Below, piece by piece: positions 61,027-64,000 of a DNA stretch of 64,000 nucleotides. This stretch comes from Ruegeria sp. Alg231-54 (GTDB lineage Bacteria; Pseudomonadota; Alphaproteobacteria; Rhodobacterales; Rhodobacteraceae). The position numbers and the translations under genes were made by a program. The stretch spans positions 1-64,000 of the forward strand of contig NZ_FREZ01000014.1 in the NCBI RefSeq assembly GCF_900143525.1, in the 5' to 3' direction. The first letter of the stretch is position 1. Each line of letters begins with the position of its first letter. The notes beneath the pieces are model-generated. The model was not told where the DNA came from and ran no database searches. It saw nothing but the letters and a program-made list of their open reading frames with translations.

Positions 61027-64000
61027 TCAGGCGATTTCGGCCAAACGGGCGAGGGCCTCGTTCAGTTTCGCCTCTTCCTCTTCGCGGGCGGCAAGGTTGG
61101 CTTTGGCTTCCGCGACAACCTCTTCCGGGGCCGAAGCCACGAATTTCGGGTTGTTCAGACGCCCGCGCAGACCGCCCAGTTCCTTGGCCAGTTTGCCCTT
61201 GGCTTTCTCCAGCCGTTCCTTTTCCGCGCCAATGTCGATGATATCCGCCAATGGCAGGCCGAAAGATGCGCCGGGGGCAGCAATCGAGATCGTACCTTTG
61301 GGCAGCTCATCCGCCTTGGTCAGGCTATCGATCCGCGCCAGACGTTTGATCAGCGCCTCGTTGCGGTCCCATGCGGCTTGGCCATTGGCGTCGATCTCGG
61401 TCACCAGCATCGGCACATAGAGGCCGGCAGGTACTCGCATCTGCGCACGGGCCGAGCGGGTGTTTTCGATCACCGATATCACCCAGTTCATCTCACGATC
61501 CGCTTCGGCGTCGATCAGATCAGCGGCGGCATAGGTCGGCCAATCGGCGTGGACGGCCATTTTGGCACGGTCGCTGGTCAGACCCCAGAGTTCTTCGGTG
61601 ATGAAGGGCATGATCGGATGCAGCAAGACCATGCACTGATCCAGAACCCAACGCATGGTGGCGCGGGTCTCGGCCTGCGCCTCGGCATCGTCGCCTTGCA
61701 GCAGCGGTTTGGAGAGTTCCACGTACCAGTCACAAACCTTGCCCCAGACAAAGGCATAAAGTCCGTTGGCGGCGTCATTGAAGCGATAGCTTTCCAGCGC
61801 TGCGTCGACTTCTTCGCGCACGCGGGCGGTTTCGCCGATGATCCAGCGATTCACGGCGGCTTTGGGTTTAAGGTCGGCCACATCCAGTTGCGGGACAGCG
61901 TCGGTGAAGACCTCGTTCATCTCGGCAAAGCGGACGGCATTCCACAGTTTGGTGCCGAAGTTGCGATAGCCGGTGATGCGTTCGCGGGATAGCTTCAGCA
62001 CACCGCCGATCGCCGCCATCGAGGCGTTGGTAAAGCGCAGCGCGTCGGCGCCGAATTCGTCCACGATTTCCAGCGGGTCGATGACGTTGCCGGTGGTCTT
62101 GGACATCTTCTTGCCCTTCTCGTCGCGGACGAGCTGGTGCAGGTAGACGGTATGGAACGGTATCTCGTTTACCACGGCCAGTTGCATCATCATCATCCGG
62201 GCGACCCAGAAGAACAGGATATCTGCGCCGGTGATGAGCACATCAGTCGGGAAATAGCGCTCCATCTCTTCGGTCTGCTCGGGCCAGCCCAGGGTGCCGA
62301 TTGGCCAGAGGCCGGAGGAGAACCATGTGTCGAGGACGTCGGGGTCGCGCCAGACTGGATAGATCAGTTTGGTTGGGTCTTGTTCGACCGCATACTGGGC
62401 GAGACTTTCGGCAAACCGATGGATTGCCTCATGTTTGTCTGCAACTTCCACAACGGTTGCGTGGCTCAGCGGGCTGGGAATGTTGGCGTTGTCGTCCAGG
62501 AACTTCTCAGTGGCTGCATCCAAGCTGGTTGCGCATTCCATGACATTGCCACGCTGCAGCATGCCACCTTCATTCAGCAGACGACCCAATTCGACCAAAT
62601 CAAGGTCTCCGTCGTTCTCGTCATCGATGAAGTCTTCCGCAGACAGATCGAGACCATACCAAACCGGAATCTGGTGCCCCCACCAAAGCTGTCGCGAAAT
62701 GCACCAGGGCTCGATGTTTTCCAGCCAGTGGTAATAGGTCTTTTCGCCCGACTCAGGGATGATCTTGACCGTGCCGTCCTTCACCGCATCCAGCGCGGGG
62801 CCGACGATCTTTTCCGCGTCCACAAACCATTGGTCGGTGAACATCGGCTCGATCACAACTTTGGAACGGTCGCCGAAGGGCTGCATGATCGGTTTGCTCT
62901 CGACCAGAGGGACCAGCTCATCGGCGCCCTCAGCGTCAGGCTTCAGAGCGGCAGAGCCCAGACGCGGATCATCCGCGCGGGTCATGACGGCCAGACCATC
63001 GTTGTTGATCTCTTCCACGACCTTCGCGCGCGCCTCAAAACGGTCAAGCCCGCGCAGGTGATCGGGAACGAGGTTGATCGCGTCAATCTCATTCTCGGTG
63101 AACGCGCGCCCACGCGCGTATTCCTGCGCCTTGCCCGCCTCTTCGGCGTAGGGCGCACCATCAGCCCGCATCGCGCCTTTGGTATCCATCAGGCGGTACA
63201 TCGGAATGCCGCCGCGCTTGGCGACCATGTTGTCGTTGAAGTCATGCGCGCCTGTGATCTTCACCGCGCCCGAGCCGAAATCGGGATCGGGGTAGTCATC
63301 GGTGATGATCGGGATCTGACGGCGATGCTCTTTCGGTCCAACCGGGATTTCGCAGAGCTTTCCGACAATTGACGCATAACGCTCATCCGACGGATGAACG
63401 GCCACCGCACCGTCGCCCAGCATCGTTTCGGGGCGGGTGGTGGCAATCGAAATGTAATCCCGCTCTTCACGGAAGGTTACATTCCCATCTTCATCTTTTT
63501 CCAAATACTCATATGTCTCGCCGCCCGCCAGCGGGTACTTGAAGTGCCACATATGACCGGGCGTCTCAATATTCTCGACCTCAAGATCCGAGATCGCGGT
63601 CTCGAAATGGGGGTCCCAATTGACCAAACGCTTGCCGCGATAGATCAGGCCCTTTTCATACATGTCGACGAAGACCTTGATGACCGCGTCGTGGAAGTTG
63701 GCCGAGTTTTCATGCCCGGTGCGCGGATCGCGTGGTGCGCCCGCCATGGTGAAGGCATTGCGCGACCAGTCACAGGAGGAGCCGAGACGTTTCAGCTGCT
63801 CGATGATCGTGCCGCCGTATTCGCCCTTCCATTCCCAGACCTTGTCCAGAAAAGCCTCGCGACCCAGCTCGTTTCGGCTGGGCTGTTGGGTGGCGGCCAG
63901 CATCTTTTCGACCTGCATCTGGGTGGCGATACCGGCATGGTCTTGACCGGGCTGCCAAAGCGTGTCGAAGCCGCGCATCCGGTGCCAGCGGGTCAGGATA
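61027..64000 (-). CDS. valS: Valyl-tRNA synthetase, C-terminal part
   Basis: The last 990 or so codons of ValS. The frame is open to the right edge of the window, so the N-terminus with the HIGH motif lies outside. Seen: [16 protein letters not shown], the editing domain ([17 protein letters not shown], about 155-170 in this part), KMSKS as [17 protein letters not shown] (near 650 in this part), the anticodon-binding domain and the C-terminal coiled coil ([20 protein letters not shown]). No unusual features. It ends in a strong terminator. Confidence 0.96.
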   Translation of the reverse strand, partial: ILTRWHRMRGFDTLWQPGQDHAGIATQMQVEKMLAATQQPSRNELGREAFLDKVWEWKGEYGGTIIEQLKRLGSSCDWSRNAFTMAGAPRDPRTGHENSANFHDAVIKVFVDMYEKGLIYRGKRLVNWDPHFETAISDLEVENIETPGHMWHFKYPLAGGETYEYLEKDEDGNVTFREERDYISIATTRPETMLGDGAVAVHPSDERYASIVGKLCEIPVGPKEHRRQIPIITDDYPDPDFGSGAVKITGAHDFNDNMVAKRGGIPMYRLMDTKGAMRADGAPYAEEAGKAQEYARGRAFTENEIDAINLVPDHLRGLDRFEARAKVVEEINNDGLAVMTRADDPRLGSAALKPDAEGADELVPLVESKPIMQPFGDRSKVVIEPMFTDQWFVDAEKIVGPALDAVKDGTVKIIPESGEKTYYHWLENIEPWCISRQLWWGHQIPVWYGLDLSAEDFIDDENDGDLDLVELGRLLNEGGMLQRGNVMECATSLDAATEKFLDDNANIPSPLSHATVVEVADKHEAIHRFAESLAQYAVEQDPTKLIYPVWRDPDVLDTWFSSGLWPIGTLGWPEQTEEMERYFPTDVLITGADILFFWVARMMMMQLAVVNEIPFHTVYLHQLVRDEKGKKMSKTTGNVIDPLEIVDEFGADALRFTNASMAAIGGVLKLSRERITGYRNFGTKLWNAVRFAEMNEVFTDAVPQLDVADLKPKAAVNRWIIGETARVREEVDAALESYRFNDAANGLYAFVWGKVCDWYVELSKPLLQGDDAEAQAETRATMRWVLDQCMVLLHPIMPFITEELWGLTSDRAKMAVHADWPTYAAADLIDAEADREMNWVISVIENTRSARAQMRVPAGLYVPMLVTEIDANGQAAWDRNEALIKRLARIDSLTKADELPKGTISIAAPGASFGLPLADIIDIGAEKERLEKAKGKLAKELGGLRGRLNNPKFVASAPEEVVAEAKANLAAREEEEAKLNEALARLAEIA

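Noticed and set aside
1..64000. tRNA, rRNA, CRISPR array, insertion sequence, prophage or attachment site
   Set aside because: Reading the gaps shows no cloverleaf with a T-loop GGTTCGA motif, no spaced identical repeats, and no transposase or integrase frame.

Overview
The window is an ordinary, densely coded stretch of an alphaproteobacterial chromosome, most likely a Rhodobacteraceae (Roseobacter-group) genome. I base this on gene content and order: a tad/cpa pilus cluster that ends in an AAA ATPase, a split cytochrome aa3 operon (ctaC-ctaB-small ORF-ctaG-ctaE) followed by surf1-thrC-M16 peptidase-GNAT, lysC-ptsP, and an intergenic element (GGGGGCTCTGCCCCC ... GGGGTATTTTTAGCCAGAT) that I recall as common in this family. 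I see no insertion sequences, prophage, CRISPR array, tRNA or rRNA gene. The genus cannot be fixed from sequence alone.

Layout. 1-1.2 kb: 3' end of folD, a strong hairpin and a membrane-anchored LytTR regulator. 1.2-4.3 kb (minus): pdeM and an Lhr-type DEXH helicase, half of the 'ligase-associated' DNA repair set. 4.4-16.5 kb (minus): a tad/cpa type IVc pilus locus, in transcription order flp2-flp1-cpaB-cpaC-OmpA-like lipoprotein-cpaE-cpaF-tadB-tadC-two TPR lipoproteins-cpaA-AAA ATPase. The minor pseudopilins TadE/F/G are not here. 16.9-24.8 kb: lytic transglycosylase, 3-oxoacid CoA-transferase (scoAB), topA, dprA and tldD. 25-32.6 kb (plus): aa3 oxidase subunits II and III with assembly factors, then surf1-thrC-M16-GNAT with overlapping start and stop codons. 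32.7-47 kb: a mosaic of single housekeeping and accessory genes (MBL hydrolase, FAD oxidase, fasciclin protein, apt, RHH protein, LysE exporter, DUF418 protein, hydrolase, mtnP, SulP transporter, acetyltransferases, flavin reductase, EcsC, NUDIX, DUF1178, SDR). 47-54.6 kb (plus): lysC, ptsP, then a zwf-edd-eda Entner-Doudoroff operon without pgl. 54.7-64 kb: two aminotransferases, a strictosidine-synthase-like protein, enoyl-CoA hydratase, VOC protein, DUF1992 protein, BenE transporter and the 3' part of valS.

Regulation visible in the sequence: a perfect FNR/FnrL box (TTGAT-N4-ATCAA) in the tldD/ctaC divergent region, a LacI-family type operator upstream of zwf-edd-eda, an 18-bp perfect palindrome upstream of dprA, an inverted repeat upstream of the SulP gene, an 11-bp direct repeat with 22-bp period upstream of the fasciclin gene, and several hairpins that look like terminators, some shared by convergent genes.

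I did not find a convincing undescribed multi-gene system. The most useful leads are the regulatory sites, the degenerate P-loop of CpaE, the D5/W6 Flp pilins with a GGT-repeat tail, the lhr-pdeM pair without its ligase, and the ED operon without a lactonase gene.
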